Shown: positions 27,012-36,541 of the stretch, one piece after another
Position numbering within the stretch: position 1 is the first letter of the stretch
Layout: every line of letters starts with the position of its first letter
Source: Ideonella sp. WA131b
Lineage (GTDB): Bacteria > Pseudomonadota > Gammaproteobacteria > Burkholderiales > Burkholderiaceae_C
DNA: 64,000 bases
Direction of reading: 5' to 3'
NCBI GenBank assembly: GCA_023657425.1
Contig: JAGTJW010000002.1
Span: forward strand, 176,431 to 240,430
Notes under the pieces: model-generated
The model's input: only the letters and a program-made list of their open reading frames with translations
What the model was told of the DNA's origin: nothing
Database searches by the model: none
Translations under genes and position numbers: made by a program

Positions 27012-27995
27012 TCAGGGCAACAGCACCGTCGAGCCCGTCGTCTGGCGCGCTTCGAGTTCGCGGTGGGCGTTTGCAGCCTCGGCCAGCGGGTAGCGCTGGT
27101 CGATGCGGATCTTCACGGCACCGCTGCCGACCACCGCGAACAGGTCGTCGGCCATGGCCTGCGTGGCCTCGCGCGTGGCGATGTGCGTGAACAGGGTCTG
27201 CCGCGTCACATAGATCGAGCCCTTGGGCCCCAGGATGCCGGGCGAAAACGGCGGCACCGGACCGCTGGCGTTGCCGAAGCTCGCCATCAGGCCAAACGGC
27301 TGGAGGCAGTCCAGGCTGCCCTCCCAGGTGTCTTTGCCCACGGAGTCGTACACCACCTTCACCCCGCGGCCGCCGGTGATGGCCTTGACCCGGGCCACGA
27401 AGTCCTCGCGCCGGTAGTCGATCATGTGGGCGGCGCCGTGGGCCAGCGCCAGCTCGCACTTGGCCGCACTGCCGGCCGTGCCGATGAGCTGCAAGCCCAG
27501 CGCCCGGGCCCACTGGCAGGCGATCAGGCCCACGCCCCCGGCCGCAGCGTGGAACAGCACGAAGTCGCCGGGGTCCAGGCCCTGCACGGGCTTGACGCGC
27601 TTGAGCAGGTATTGCGCCGTCAAGCCCTTGAGCATCATCCCCGCCGCGGTGTCGAAGGCAATACCGTCGGGCAGCCGGACCACGTTCTTCGCCGGCATCA
27701 CCCGTGCTTCGCTGTAGCTGCCTGGCGGGTTGCTGGCGTAAGCGGCACGGTCGCCGGGACGAAGGTGCGTGACCCCCTCGCCCACGGCCTCGACCACTCC
27801 GGCAGCCTCCATGCCCAGCGTCAGCGGCAAGGCGTTGGGGTACAGGCCGGTGCGCTGGTAGACGTCGATGAAGTTGAGGCCGCTGGCGTGGTGGCGGATG
27901 CGGATCTCGCCCGCGCCTGGCGCGCCCACGGGCAGCTCGACGAGGTGCATCTGCTCGGGGCCGCCGAAGGCGGTGATCTGGATGGCGCGGGGCAT
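27012..27995 (-). CDS. Quinone oxidoreductase (QOR family MDR)
   Basis: The 327-residue enzyme has ASGLNFIDVYQRTGLYP (residues 38-54), the quinone oxidoreductase signature, and the NADPH loop FHAAAGGVGLIACQWA near 145. No zinc ligands are present. It reduces quinones with NADPH by analogy with E. coli Qor. It has its own start with GGAGACATCC just before the ATG at 27995. Confidence 0.92.
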   Translation of the reverse strand: MPRAIQITAFGGPEQMHLVELPVGAPGAGEIRIRHHASGLNFIDVYQRTGLYPNALPLTLGMEAAGVVEAVGEGVTHLRPGDRAAYASNPPGSYSEARVMPAKNVVRLPDGIAFDTAAGMMLKGLTAQYLLKRVKPVQGLDPGDFVLFHAAAGGVGLIACQWARALGLQLIGTAGSAAKCELALAHGAAHMIDYRREDFVARVKAITGGRGVKVVYDSVGKDTWEGSLDCLQPFGLMASFGNASGPVPPFSPGILGPKGSIYVTRQTLFTHIATREATQAMADDLFAVVGSGAVKIRIDQRYPLAEAANAHRELEARQTTGSTVLLP

Positions 27996-28109
27996 GATGG
28001 ATGTCTCCTTGGCTTCTGACCTTTGTGGCCTGCCTTCGAGGTTACGACAAGCGCAGCGCCCGACACGGGTGCCGGGCCATGACATCCCGTGGCACCATCG
28101 TCCGGGCCG

Positions 28110-28433
28110 ATGAAGCGCCTCGCCCCCGCCCCCAACCTTGCGCTGGCCACGCTGTGGGCCGACATGCTCGGTAGCGCCGGCTACCCCTGCCGCGTGATGC
28201 GCGCCAACGCGTGTTCCATCGCTGGCGAGATCCCGCCTGACCAGAGCCTGCCGGAGATCTGGGTACTCGACGATCCCCTGCACGCGCAGGCCTTGCGGGA
28301 ACTGACGGCGCTGCAACACGCGCCTGCCCGCCATTGGGCTTGCCCGGGCTGCCACGAGATCATCGACGGCCCCTTCGAGCTGTGCTGGAACTGTGGCGCG
28401 CCCATGCCGGCGCTGCCCATCGACCCAGCATGA
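28110..28433 (+). CDS. DUF2007-type protein with C-terminal zinc ribbon
   Basis: The 107-residue protein has an N-terminal alpha-beta domain (TLWADMLGSAGYPCRVM) typical of the DUF2007 "putative signal transducing" family. A C-terminal zinc-ribbon pair follows (WACPGCHEIIDGPFELCWNCG). Its function is unknown. The ATG at 28110 is the first within family length. Its stop overlaps the EamA transporter start in ATGA, so the two are cotranslated. Confidence 0.82.
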   Translation: MKRLAPAPNLALATLWADMLGSAGYPCRVMRANACSIAGEIPPDQSLPEIWVLDDPLHAQALRELTALQHAPARHWACPGCHEIIDGPFELCWNCGAPMPALPIDPA

Positions 28434-29347
28434 CGCTGACGCCGCGCCTGGCACTGCTGATGACGCTGCCGCCGTTGCTGTGGGCCGGCAATGCCGTCGT
28501 CGGCCGGCTGCTCGCCGGCGAAGTGCCGCCGCTGACACTGAACCTCCTGCGATGGCTGCTGACGGCGCTGATCCTGCTGCCGCTGGCCTGGCGCGCGCTG
28601 CGGCCCTGGCGCGCCATCCGCGAACGCGCCGGTTATCTGTTCCTCGTCGGCCTGTTGGGCGTGGGCGCCTTCAACTCGCTGCAGTACCTGGCGCTGGTGA
28701 GCTCCAGCCCGATCAACGTCACGCTGGTGGCCGCGAGCATGCCGGTGTGGATGCTGGCCGTGGGCGCGCTGGCCTACGGCGAACGGCCGACACGGCGGCA
28801 GCTGGCCGGCGCCGCGCTCGGCCTGGCGGGGGTGGTGTTGGTGATCGGCCGCGGCTCCTGGCAATCGCTCCTGGCGGTGCGCTTTGTGCCGGGCGACCTG
28901 TTCATCCTCGTGGCGGTCATCGGCTGGGCCTTCTACAGCTGGCTGCTGGCGAGGCCGCCGGCGCACCTGCAGGGCGCGAACCGCCCGCCCTGGGACTGGG
29001 CAGGCTTCCTCCTGGTGCAGACGCTGTTCGGGCTGCTGGCGGCGTCTTTGTTCACGGCCGGCGAGCAGGCGCTGGGCGCCGCGCCCATACGCTGGAGCTG
29101 GGGCGTGGCGCTTGCTCTGCTGTACGTGTCGCTGGGCGCCAGCATCGTGGCCTACCGCTGCTGGGGCCTGGGCGTGGCCGAGGGCGGCCCGGCGCTGGCG
29201 GCGTTCTTCAACAACCTGACGCCGCTGTTCGCCGCGCTGCTGTCAACACTGGTGCTGGGCGAAGCGCCGCAGGCCTACCACGCGGCGGCCTTCGTGCTCA
29301 TCGTGGGTGGCATCGGCGTGAGCCTTCGGCGGCGCCAGCTGGCCTGA
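28430..29347 (+). CDS. EamA (DMT) family transporter
   Basis: The 305-residue hydrophobic protein has about ten membrane segments and the two EamA repeats (LPPLLWAGNAVVGRLLAG; LYVSLGASIVAYRCWGLGV). Members export metabolites or amino acids; the substrate is unknown. It is coupled to the DUF2007 gene by a 4-base overlap and converges with the SDR gene that ends at 29440. Confidence 0.9.
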   Translation: MTLTPRLALLMTLPPLLWAGNAVVGRLLAGEVPPLTLNLLRWLLTALILLPLAWRALRPWRAIRERAGYLFLVGLLGVGAFNSLQYLALVSSSPINVTLVAASMPVWMLAVGALAYGERPTRRQLAGAALGLAGVVLVIGRGSWQSLLAVRFVPGDLFILVAVIGWAFYSWLLARPPAHLQGANRPPWDWAGFLLVQTLFGLLAASLFTAGEQALGAAPIRWSWGVALALLYVSLGASIVAYRCWGLGVAEGGPALAAFFNNLTPLFAALLSTLVLGEAPQAYHAAAFVLIVGGIGVSLRRRQLA

Positions 29348-29439
29348 GCGGACCTGGGCGTCGCTGCTTGGAGCCGCAGCCGGCGCGCTGATCCGCCGGA
29401 CCTGCCGTGGGCTGGGCAAAACCCTGCACCGGAGGGCGT

Positions 29440-30228
29440 TCAAAGAGTACCCGGGTACGCCCCGCCGTCGAGCAGGATGTTCTGGCCGGTGATGTAGCCC
29501 GCATGCACGCTGCACAGGAAAGCGCAAACCGCACCGAACTCGGCCGGCGTGCCGAAGCGGCGGGTCGGGTTGAGCGCGCGTCGTTCGTCCATCACCGCCT
29601 CGATGGGCTTCCCGACCTTGGCGGCCGCGCCAGCCATGGTGCTGCGCAGTCGGTCGGTCTCGAACGGGCCGGGCAGCAGCGCGTTGATCGTTACGTTGCG
29701 GCTGGCGATGCCCGGCTGCCGCGCCAGCCCGGCCACAAAGCCGGTGAGCCCGCTGCGCGCGCCGTTGCTCAGGCCGAGGATGTCGATCGGCGCCTTCACC
29801 GCCGCCGAGGTGATGTTGACGATGCGGCCGTAGCCGCGCCCGGCCATGCCGTCGACCGTGGCCTTGATCAGCTCGATGGGCGTCAGCATGTTGGCGTCCA
29901 GTGCCTTGAGCCAGGCCTCGCGGTCCCAGTCGCGGAAGTCGCCGGGCGGCGGGCCGCCGGCGTTGTTGACGAGGATGTCCACCTGCGGCGCCGCCGCCAG
30001 CGCGGCGGCCCGGCCCTCGGGCGTGGCGATGTCGCCGGCCACCGTGCGCACGCTCACGCCCAGGAAACGCTCGCGCATTTGCGCGGCCGTGGCCTCCAGC
30101 GCCTCGGCGCCGCGCGCGGTGATCACAAGGTTCACGCCTTCGGCCGCCAGCGCCTCGGCGCAGCCGCGGCCCAGGCCCTTGCTGGCGGCGCACACCAATG
30201 CCCAGCAGCCCTTGATGCCCATGTCCAT
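29440..30228 (-). CDS. SDR family oxidoreductase
   Basis: The 262-residue protein has an atypical cofactor loop CAASKGLGRGCA in place of TGxxxGxG, followed by NNAGG, NITSAAVKA and a C-terminal YITGQNILLDGG. The expected Tyr-x-x-x-Lys is not clear: the segment reads LGLSNGARSG, with Asn-Gly where SDRs have Tyr-Ser/Lys. This divergent SDR subgroup is common in Proteobacteria. Catalysis may differ from the classical mechanism. AAGGA lies 8 bases before the ATG at 30228. Confidence 0.85.
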   Translation of the reverse strand: MDMGIKGCWALVCAASKGLGRGCAEALAAEGVNLVITARGAEALEATAAQMRERFLGVSVRTVAGDIATPEGRAAALAAAPQVDILVNNAGGPPPGDFRDWDREAWLKALDANMLTPIELIKATVDGMAGRGYGRIVNITSAAVKAPIDILGLSNGARSGLTGFVAGLARQPGIASRNVTINALLPGPFETDRLRSTMAGAAAKVGKPIEAVMDERRALNPTRRFGTPAEFGAVCAFLCSVHAGYITGQNILLDGGAYPGTL

Positions 30229-30258
30229 GTGCGGTGTCCTTCGTGGGGATTGGAGGGT

Positions 30259-31146
30259 TCAGCGCGCCCGCGCCAGCAGCGCCACGCCGGCGAGCACGAG
30301 CACGGTGCCGGCGGCGATCCAGGTGTTGAACGGCTCGCCGAGCAGCCACACGCCCATCAGCAGCGTCGACAGCGGGCCGATCATGCCGGTCTGCGCCGTC
30401 AGCGTGGCGCCGATGCGCTCGATGGCCAGCATCACCATGATCACCGGCGCACAGGTGCAGGCCAGCGCGTTGAGCACACTCAGCCACAACACCGGTGTCG
30501 CCACCTCGGCCACCGCGAGTGGCCGCAGCACGAGGAACTGCGCGATGCACAGCAGCGCCGCGATGCTGGTGGCCCAGCCGGTGAGCCGCAGCGCACCGAG
30601 CCGGGCCACGTGCTCGCCGCTGAACACCAGGTAGACGGCATAGCTGATGGCGCCGCCGAACACCAGCGCCGCGCCGATGAGCGTGTCGATGCCGCTGAAG
30701 CGCACCTCGTGGCCAAAGACCAGCAGCACGCCGGCGTAGCTGACGGCCAGCGCCAGCAATTGCCGCGCCGTGACACGGTGGCCAAAAAACAGCGCACCGA
30801 AGCCCAGCACCAGCGTCGGCGTGAGGTACAGGATCAGCCGCTCCAGGCTGGCGCTGATGTACTGCAGGCCCAGAAAGTCGAGGAAGCTCGCGAGGTAGTA
30901 ACCGCTGAAGCCCAGGCCGGCCACCAGCATCAGATCGCGCCGCGACAAGGGCGGCTTGCCACGCCCGGCCCACCAGGCCAGCGCCACGAAGAGCGGCAGC
31001 GAGAACAGCATCCTGTACATCAGCAGCGTGACCGCGTCGACGCCGTGGCGGTAGGCCAGCTTCACGATGATGGCCTTGCCACTGAAGGCGATGGCGCCGG
31101 CCGCGGCCAGCGCCAGGCCGGCCCAGGGCAGTGCCGGCGCCGTCAT
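30259..31146 (-). CDS. EamA (DMT) family transporter
   Basis: The 295-residue protein has ten predicted membrane helices and EamA motifs (SGKAIIVKLAYRHGVDAVTLL; ASLERLILYLTPTLVLGFG). It is a second DMT exporter, only distantly similar to the one at 28430. Its ATG overlaps the stop of the damaged GNAT gene upstream (ATGA), indicating the two once formed a coupled pair. Confidence 0.9.
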   Translation of the reverse strand: MTAPALPWAGLALAAAGAIAFSGKAIIVKLAYRHGVDAVTLLMYRMLFSLPLFVALAWWAGRGKPPLSRRDLMLVAGLGFSGYYLASFLDFLGLQYISASLERLILYLTPTLVLGFGALFFGHRVTARQLLALAVSYAGVLLVFGHEVRFSGIDTLIGAALVFGGAISYAVYLVFSGEHVARLGALRLTGWATSIAALLCIAQFLVLRPLAVAEVATPVLWLSVLNALACTCAPVIMVMLAIERIGATLTAQTGMIGPLSTLLMGVWLLGEPFNTWIAAGTVLVLAGVALLARAR

Positions 31147-31513
31147 GCGGCGCGATCGCGGGGTGAGCGGCGCTCGAAGCACCACTCGCGCTCGAATTCC
31201 CGCCAGCCCAGCGAGCGGTACAGCTGGATCGCCACGTCGTCGGGGTCGGCCACCATGATCACTTCGGCGGCCTGCCAGGCCTGCAGCGCGTGCCGGCCCA
31301 CGCCGTGCACGAGCGCGCGCGCCAGGCCACGTCGGCGCCAGTCGGGGTGCGTGGCCACACGCTGGAATCGCGCGGCGCCGCCGCCAGCAGCAGCAGGTTG
31401 CCCCAGGAGAAGCTCGGGTTCGACGGCGTGCGCACGACAAGGCAGTCGTCGTGCGGCCCGACGACGCCGGCCACGCCGTGCATCGTGAAGTCGGGGCGCC
31501 AGCCCGGGCGCAC
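31143..31513 (-). pseudogene. GNAT acetyltransferase with internal deletion and frame change
   Basis: Reading from ATG 31513, the first ~45 codons (HDDCLVVRTPSNPSFSWGNL) match the start of a GNAT-family protein. The end (ATHPDWRRRGLARALVHG ... SLGWREFEREW) is the acetyl-CoA binding part, but it lies in another frame. The two parts meet near 31370-31390 in a GGCGGCGGCG run. The central portion of the protein is absent, so a deletion with a frameshift is inferred. The product cannot be a complete acetyltransferase. Confidence 0.7.
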
Positions 31514-31544
31514 GAGCGGGCGTGGCGGAATGCTTCACAAGCTC

Positions 31545-33179
31545 TCAGTAGCCCGCGGCCTGGCCATCGCGGCGAGGGTCGCTGGCGGCGGCATAACCGC
31601 GCTCGGCGGCGTCGCCCTCGCCTTCGTCGAGGCGCCAGATGAACTGGCCGGCGCCGTAATCTTGATAGCTGTCGCTGAAGGCCTCGATGCGGTGGCCGCG
31701 TTCGGCCAGTCCCTGCGCCGTCGCGGGCGCAAAGCCGGGCTCGACGTTGACGGCGCCGCCAAAGCAGCGCCAGCGCGGCGCGTCGCACGCGGCCTGCGGG
31801 TTCTGGTGGTGGTCGAGCATGCGCACGGTGGTCTGCATGTGCACCTGCGGCTGCATGTCGCCACCCATGATGCCGAAGCTCATCACCGGCTTGCCCTGCC
31901 TGGTGAGGAACGCGGGAATGATTGTGTGGAACGGCCGCTTCCCCGGCCCGACCACGTTGTCGCGGCTCTCGTCGAGCGTGAAGCCGTGGCCGCGGTTCTG
32001 CAGGCTCAGGCCGTAGCCCGGCACGACGACGCCGCTGCCGAAGCCCATGTAGTTGCTCTGGATGAAGCTGACCATCATGCCGCTCGAGTCGGCCGCCGTC
32101 AGGTAGATGGTGCCGCCGGTGGGGCCGTGGCCAGGGCCGAAGTCCTGCGCACGCTTTGGGTCGATGAGCCGGGCGCGCGCGGCCAGGTAGGCCGGGTCGA
32201 GCATCTGCGCAGGCGTCAGGCGCATGGCGCGCGGCTCGGCCACATAGCGGTACACGTCGGCAAAGGCCAGCTTCATGGCCTCGATCTGCAGGTGCTGGCT
32301 GTCGGTGCCGTCGACCTTGAGCGAGGCGATGTCGAAGTGCTGCAGGATGCCGAGCGCGATCTGCGCCGCGATGCCCTGGCCGTTGGGCGGGATCTCGTGC
32401 AACGTGTAGCCGCGGTAATCTTGCGCGAGCGGGGTCACCCACTCCGGCGCGTAGGCGGCGAAGTCGGCCGCGGTCATCGCACCACCATGGGCTCGAGCGT
32501 GGGCCTCGGCGGCGGCGGCCACCTCGCCGCGGTAGAAGGCCTCGCCCTTGGTCTGGCCGATGAGGCGCAGCGTCTTCGCGGCGTCGGGCAAGCGGAACAG
32601 CTCGCTCACGTGCGGCGCACGACCGTGCGGGAGGAAGGTCTCGGCAAAGCCGGGTTGCGAGGTCAGCTCGGGCAGGTTGGCGGCGTTGGTCCACTTCTGC
32701 TGCACGATGACCGGCACCGCATAGCCGCGCTCGGCCACCTCGATGGCGGGTTGCAGGAGGTCTTCGAACGGCAGCCTGCCGAAGCGCCGGTTCAGGGCCA
32801 CCCAGCCGGCCACGGCACCGGGCACGGTCACGCTGTCCCAGCCGCGCTTGGCCGGAGCCTTGACGTCCGTGCCGTACTTGCGGTGGAAGTACTCCGGCGT
32901 CCAGGCCTGCGGCGCGCAGCCACTGGCATTCAGGCCGTGCAGCTGCGCGCCGTCCCAGAGGATGCAGAAGGCGTCGGAACCCAGGCCGTTGCTGCAGGGT
33001 TCGACGATGGTCATTACCGCCGCGGTGGCAATGGCCGCGTCGACCGCATTGCCGCCGGCCTGCAGCATGCGCAGGCCGGCCTGGGCCGCCAGCGGGTGCG
33101 AGGTGCTGACGACGTTGCGGGCAAACAAGGGGCTGCGCTGGCTGGCATAGCCGGCGCTCCAGTCGAAGGTGTGGGGCAT
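31545..33179 (-). CDS. Gamma-glutamyltransferase family protein
   Basis: The 544-residue protein has the Ntn-hydrolase family pattern: HPLAAQAGLRMLQAGGNAVDAA near residue 30, the nucleophile region GPTGGTIYLTAAD near 355 (Thr as candidate N-terminal residue of the small subunit), and GSGVVVPGYGLSLQNRG near 395. No signal peptide is present, unlike E. coli Ggt, so this resembles the cytoplasmic YwrD-like branch. It may hydrolyse or transfer gamma-glutamyl or acyl-amide groups. Maturation by self-cleavage is inferred from the family. Confidence 0.9.
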   Translation of the reverse strand: MPHTFDWSAGYASQRSPLFARNVVSTSHPLAAQAGLRMLQAGGNAVDAAIATAAVMTIVEPCSNGLGSDAFCILWDGAQLHGLNASGCAPQAWTPEYFHRKYGTDVKAPAKRGWDSVTVPGAVAGWVALNRRFGRLPFEDLLQPAIEVAERGYAVPVIVQQKWTNAANLPELTSQPGFAETFLPHGRAPHVSELFRLPDAAKTLRLIGQTKGEAFYRGEVAAAAEAHARAHGGAMTAADFAAYAPEWVTPLAQDYRGYTLHEIPPNGQGIAAQIALGILQHFDIASLKVDGTDSQHLQIEAMKLAFADVYRYVAEPRAMRLTPAQMLDPAYLAARARLIDPKRAQDFGPGHGPTGGTIYLTAADSSGMMVSFIQSNYMGFGSGVVVPGYGLSLQNRGHGFTLDESRDNVVGPGKRPFHTIIPAFLTRQGKPVMSFGIMGGDMQPQVHMQTTVRMLDHHQNPQAACDAPRWRCFGGAVNVEPGFAPATAQGLAERGHRIEAFSDSYQDYGAGQFIWRLDEGEGDAAERGYAAASDPRRDGQAAGY

Positions 33180-33236
33180 GGTGAGGTGCTCGGTGCCGGC
33201 GCAGAAAACGCGCTTCTCGCGCGCATCGTAGCGGGG

Positions 33237-34832
33237 CTACAGATCCGGCGGCGCCACCCGGCCATCGGCCACGAAGCGGCTGAGCTTCGGCGGCTCGGGG
33301 CCCAGGTGGAAGGCCAGGCGCTGCCCACGCAGGTCGGCGTCGAAGGCGGTGAAGCGCTCGAGCCGTCGCTGGTGCTCGAGCCAGTTCTCGTCGACGAAGA
33401 CCTCGATGCAGCGGCCAGGCTGGGCGACGTCGTGGAACAGCCCCCAGCTGAGCGCGCCTTGGCGCAGGCGGGCGCGGCGCGTGCGCTCCATGACGGCCGC
33501 AAACTCGGCCGTTCGTGCCGGGTCGATGCGGTACTCCACCGTCACCATCACCGGGCCGGCGTCGTCGTCCACCGGCATCGCGGGCTCGGGCGCGGCAACT
33601 GCCGGCGCGGGGCTGAAGTCGGGTGCGACCTCGCCCACGATGCTGGTGCGGCGCAGCGCCGCCGCCACCAGCACGGCAAAGGCCGAGGCCGCCAGCACGG
33701 CACCGTTGACACCCGCGAACGCGGCCACCTGACCCCACAGCAGCGCACCGGCCGCCGAGCCGCCCATCAGCGCCATCTGGTAGATGCTCATGCCACGTGC
33801 CCGCACCCAGTCGGGCATGGTGCTCTGGGCGGCCAGCGTCAGCGAGTTGGCCACCGAGATCCAGGCCATGCCCGCCACCACCATGGCCGGCAGTGCCACC
33901 CAGACCTCGGGCACGGTGACGATGAGCGCCGAGGCCGCCGCGTGCACCAGCGTGCCCGCCACCACGAACTGGTTGGGCGTGTAACGCTCGCGCCAGCGCG
34001 GGAAGTACAGCGCGGCAATGACCGCGCCGAGCCCCAGGCACGACAGCATCACCGTGAAGAACCCGGCGCCGCCCCCGTGCAGTCCCTGCGCCACCAGCGG
34101 CAAGAGCGCCACCAGCGCCGTGCTCTGCAGGAAAAACAGGAACACGCGCAGCAGGATGAGCTTGAGCCGCGGCGCCTGCATCGCGTAGTTGATGCCCACG
34201 CGCATGGCGCCGACAAAGCGCTCGCCGGGCAGCGCACTGGCGCGCGGTGCGCCCTTCCAGCGCAAGATCATCCAGAAGGCGAACAGCGCCAGCAGCGCGT
34301 TGAGCACGAACACCGCGGCCGGGCTCACCGCTGCCAACAGCGCGCCGGCCAGCACCGGGCCGATCACGCGTGACAGGTTCATCGCGATGCCGTTGAGCGC
34401 CAGCGCCTGCGGAAACTGCGCCCGGCTCACCACCGTGGGCACGATGGCCGCGAACACCGGCCAGCGCATGGCCATGCCCACGCCGTTGAGGAAGGTCAGC
34501 GCCAGCAGCCAGCCGGCGGTGAGCCGGCCGCTCAGCGACATCGCGGCCAGCACCAGCGCCACGACGCACACCCACAGCTGCGTGAACGCGAACCAGCGAC
34601 GGCGGTCCACGATGTCGGCCAGCGCCCCGCTGGGCAAGCCGAGCAGGAACACCGGCAGTGTCGACGCCGTCTGCACCAGCGCCACCATCACGGGGCTGGT
34701 GGTCAGCGACGTCATCAGCCAGGCGGCCGCGACGTCGTTCATCCACATCGTGAGGTTGGCCGCCAGCCAGGCGGCCCACAAGCCCCGAAAGACCGGGCTC
34801 TCGAGCGGCTGCAGCGCGGCAGGCAGGCTCAC
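33237..34832 (-). CDS. MFS transporter (EntS-like) with C-terminal soluble domain
   Basis: The 531-residue protein has twelve hydrophobic segments of an MFS_3 exporter (FRGLWAAWLAANLTMWMND; SGALADIVDRRRW). A soluble C-terminal portion from about residue 425 has VTVEYRIDPARTAEF and WGLFHDVAQPGRCIEVFVDENW, resembling an antibiotic-biosynthesis-monooxygenase-type fold. This combination is known in EntS-like exporters. A GTG at 34832 with GGAGG 8 bases upstream is a better start than the ATG at 34856. The substrate is unknown. Confidence 0.87.
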   Translation of the reverse strand: MSLPAALQPLESPVFRGLWAAWLAANLTMWMNDVAAAWLMTSLTTSPVMVALVQTASTLPVFLLGLPSGALADIVDRRRWFAFTQLWVCVVALVLAAMSLSGRLTAGWLLALTFLNGVGMAMRWPVFAAIVPTVVSRAQFPQALALNGIAMNLSRVIGPVLAGALLAAVSPAAVFVLNALLALFAFWMILRWKGAPRASALPGERFVGAMRVGINYAMQAPRLKLILLRVFLFFLQSTALVALLPLVAQGLHGGGAGFFTVMLSCLGLGAVIAALYFPRWRERYTPNQFVVAGTLVHAAASALIVTVPEVWVALPAMVVAGMAWISVANSLTLAAQSTMPDWVRARGMSIYQMALMGGSAAGALLWGQVAAFAGVNGAVLAASAFAVLVAAALRRTSIVGEVAPDFSPAPAVAAPEPAMPVDDDAGPVMVTVEYRIDPARTAEFAAVMERTRRARLRQGALSWGLFHDVAQPGRCIEVFVDENWLEHQRRLERFTAFDADLRGQRLAFHLGPEPPKLSRFVADGRVAPPDL

Positions 34833-34964
34833 TGGACTACCCTCCGTGCTGCGCACTGCGGGATGAGCGCTTGGGAGCGGCCCGGCGCGCTCATGCCGTC
34901 AAGCGGCCAAAGGCCGCGCAGGCGCCATCAAGCGGCCGCGGTGGACGGGCTGTGCCCGGCCGCT

Positions 34965-35010
34965 CGGGGCGCCCCCCTGGGGGGGAGCGCCGAAGGCGCT
35001 TCGGGGGGGG
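34965..35010. repeat. GC-rich intergenic hairpin repeat
   Basis: GGGGCGCCCCCC-TGGGGGGG followed by AGCGCCGAAGGCGCT and a G run forms two stacked palindromes just before the tctA stop. The type recurs in Burkholderiales intergenic DNA; a diverged copy sits at 12503-12545. On the minus strand it lies at the end of tctA and could act as a 3' mRNA stem. Confidence 0.6.
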
Positions 35011-35012
35011 CC

Positions 35013-36527
35013 TCAATCGGGGTCCTGGAAGGCCTGCTCGCGTTGCTTCTTGATGCCGGGAAGCATGACGATCACGATGAGAAGCACCGAGGCGATCAGC
35101 AGCCCCGCCGACAGCGGCCGGCTCAGGAAGGTGGTCCAGTCGCCCCGGCTCAGCAGCAGCGCCCGCCGCAGGTTCTCTTCCATCATGGGCCCGAGGATGA
35201 AGCCCAGCAGCAGCGGCGCCGGCTCGCAGCCCAGGCGGTAGAACACCACGCCGACCACGCCAAAGGCTGCCGCCATGAAGATGTCGAAGTTGTTGTTGTT
35301 GAGCGTGTACAGGCCGATGCAGCAGAAGCTGAGGATGGCCGGATAGAGAAAGCGGTAGGGCACCGTCAGCAGCTTGATCCAGATGCCGATGAGCGGCAGG
35401 TTCAGGATGATCAGCATGAGGTTGCCGATCCACATGCTGGCGATCAGGCCCCAGAAGAGATCGGGGTTGCTCGTCATCACCTGCGGGCCGGGCTGGATGC
35501 CCTTGATCGTCATCGCGCCCACCATCAACGCCATCACCGGGTTGGGCGGGATGCCCAAGGTGAGCATGGGCACGAAGCTGGTCTGAGCACCGGCGTTGTT
35601 GGCGCTCTCGGGGCCGGCCACACCGCGGATGTTGCCCTGGCCGAAGGGCACCTCGCCCTCACGGCCTTTGGTCTTTTTCTCGAGCGTGTAGGCCGCGAAG
35701 CTGGCCAGCAGCGCGCCACCACCCGGCAGCACACCCAGGATCGAGCCCAGTGCCGTTCCGCGCAGCACGGCCGGGTAGGCGTCAAGGAAGTCGCGCTTGG
35801 TGGGCCACAAGCCCTTGACGTCCTTCGTGAAGACCTCGCGGTGCTCGGCCGGCCGACCCAGGTTGAGGATGATCTCGCCGAAGCCGAACACGCCCATGGC
35901 GATGGCCACGAAGCCGATCCCGTCGGTGAGCTCTGGGATGTCGAAGCTGTAGCGCGGCACACCTGAGATGACGTCGGTGTTGATCTGCCCGATGAGCAGG
36001 CCGAAGAGGATCATGGCGATGGCCTTGATCAGCGAGCCCGAGGCCAGCACCACCGCGCCGATGAGGCCCAGCACCATGAGGCTGAAGTACTCGGCCGGGC
36101 CGAACTTGAAGGCCAGTTCGGTGAGCGGCGGCGCAAAGGCCGCCAGCACCAGCGTGGCCACCGTGCCGGCGAAGAAGCTGCCCAGGCCGGCAGCCGCGAG
36201 CGCCGCGCCGGCCCGGCCCTTGCGGGCCATCTGGTAACCGTCGAGCGCCGTCACCACCGAGGCGCTTTCACCCGGCACATTGATGAGGATGGCGGTGGTG
36301 GAACCGCCGTACTGGGCGCCGTAATAGATGCCGGCCAGCATGATCAGCGCCGGGGTGGCGTCGAGCGCGTAGATGCTGGGCAGCAGCATCGCGATGGTGG
36401 CCACCGGGCCCAGGCCCGGCAGCACGCCGATCAGCGTGCCGAGAACGGCACCGCCGAATGCATAGAGGATGTTCTGCAGCGTGAACGCGACGCTGAAGCC
36501 GAGCGCGAGATTGTTGAGCAGTTCCAT
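35013..36527 (-). CDS. tctA: Tripartite tricarboxylate transporter permease TctA
   Basis: The 504-residue protein has the TctA signature GVLPGLGPVATIAMLLPS near residue 38, the second copy GVLPGGGALLASFAAY near 265, and about 11-12 membrane segments. It imports citrate or other carboxylates with TctB and a periplasmic TctC. It follows tctB by 14 bases. No tctC gene is in the window, so the binding protein must be supplied elsewhere. Confidence 0.95.
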   Translation of the reverse strand: MELLNNLALGFSVAFTLQNILYAFGGAVLGTLIGVLPGLGPVATIAMLLPSIYALDATPALIMLAGIYYGAQYGGSTTAILINVPGESASVVTALDGYQMARKGRAGAALAAAGLGSFFAGTVATLVLAAFAPPLTELAFKFGPAEYFSLMVLGLIGAVVLASGSLIKAIAMILFGLLIGQINTDVISGVPRYSFDIPELTDGIGFVAIAMGVFGFGEIILNLGRPAEHREVFTKDVKGLWPTKRDFLDAYPAVLRGTALGSILGVLPGGGALLASFAAYTLEKKTKGREGEVPFGQGNIRGVAGPESANNAGAQTSFVPMLTLGIPPNPVMALMVGAMTIKGIQPGPQVMTSNPDLFWGLIASMWIGNLMLIILNLPLIGIWIKLLTVPYRFLYPAILSFCCIGLYTLNNNNFDIFMAAAFGVVGVVFYRLGCEPAPLLLGFILGPMMEENLRRALLLSRGDWTTFLSRPLSAGLLIASVLLIVIVMLPGIKKQREQAFQDPD

Positions 36528-36541
36528 GCGCGGCTTTCAGG

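Noticed and set aside
30259..34779. 1506-codon minus-strand frame across several genes
   Set aside because: Only its last 296 codons are the EamA transporter; the rest is an out-of-frame reading of the gamma-glutamyltransferase and MFS genes.
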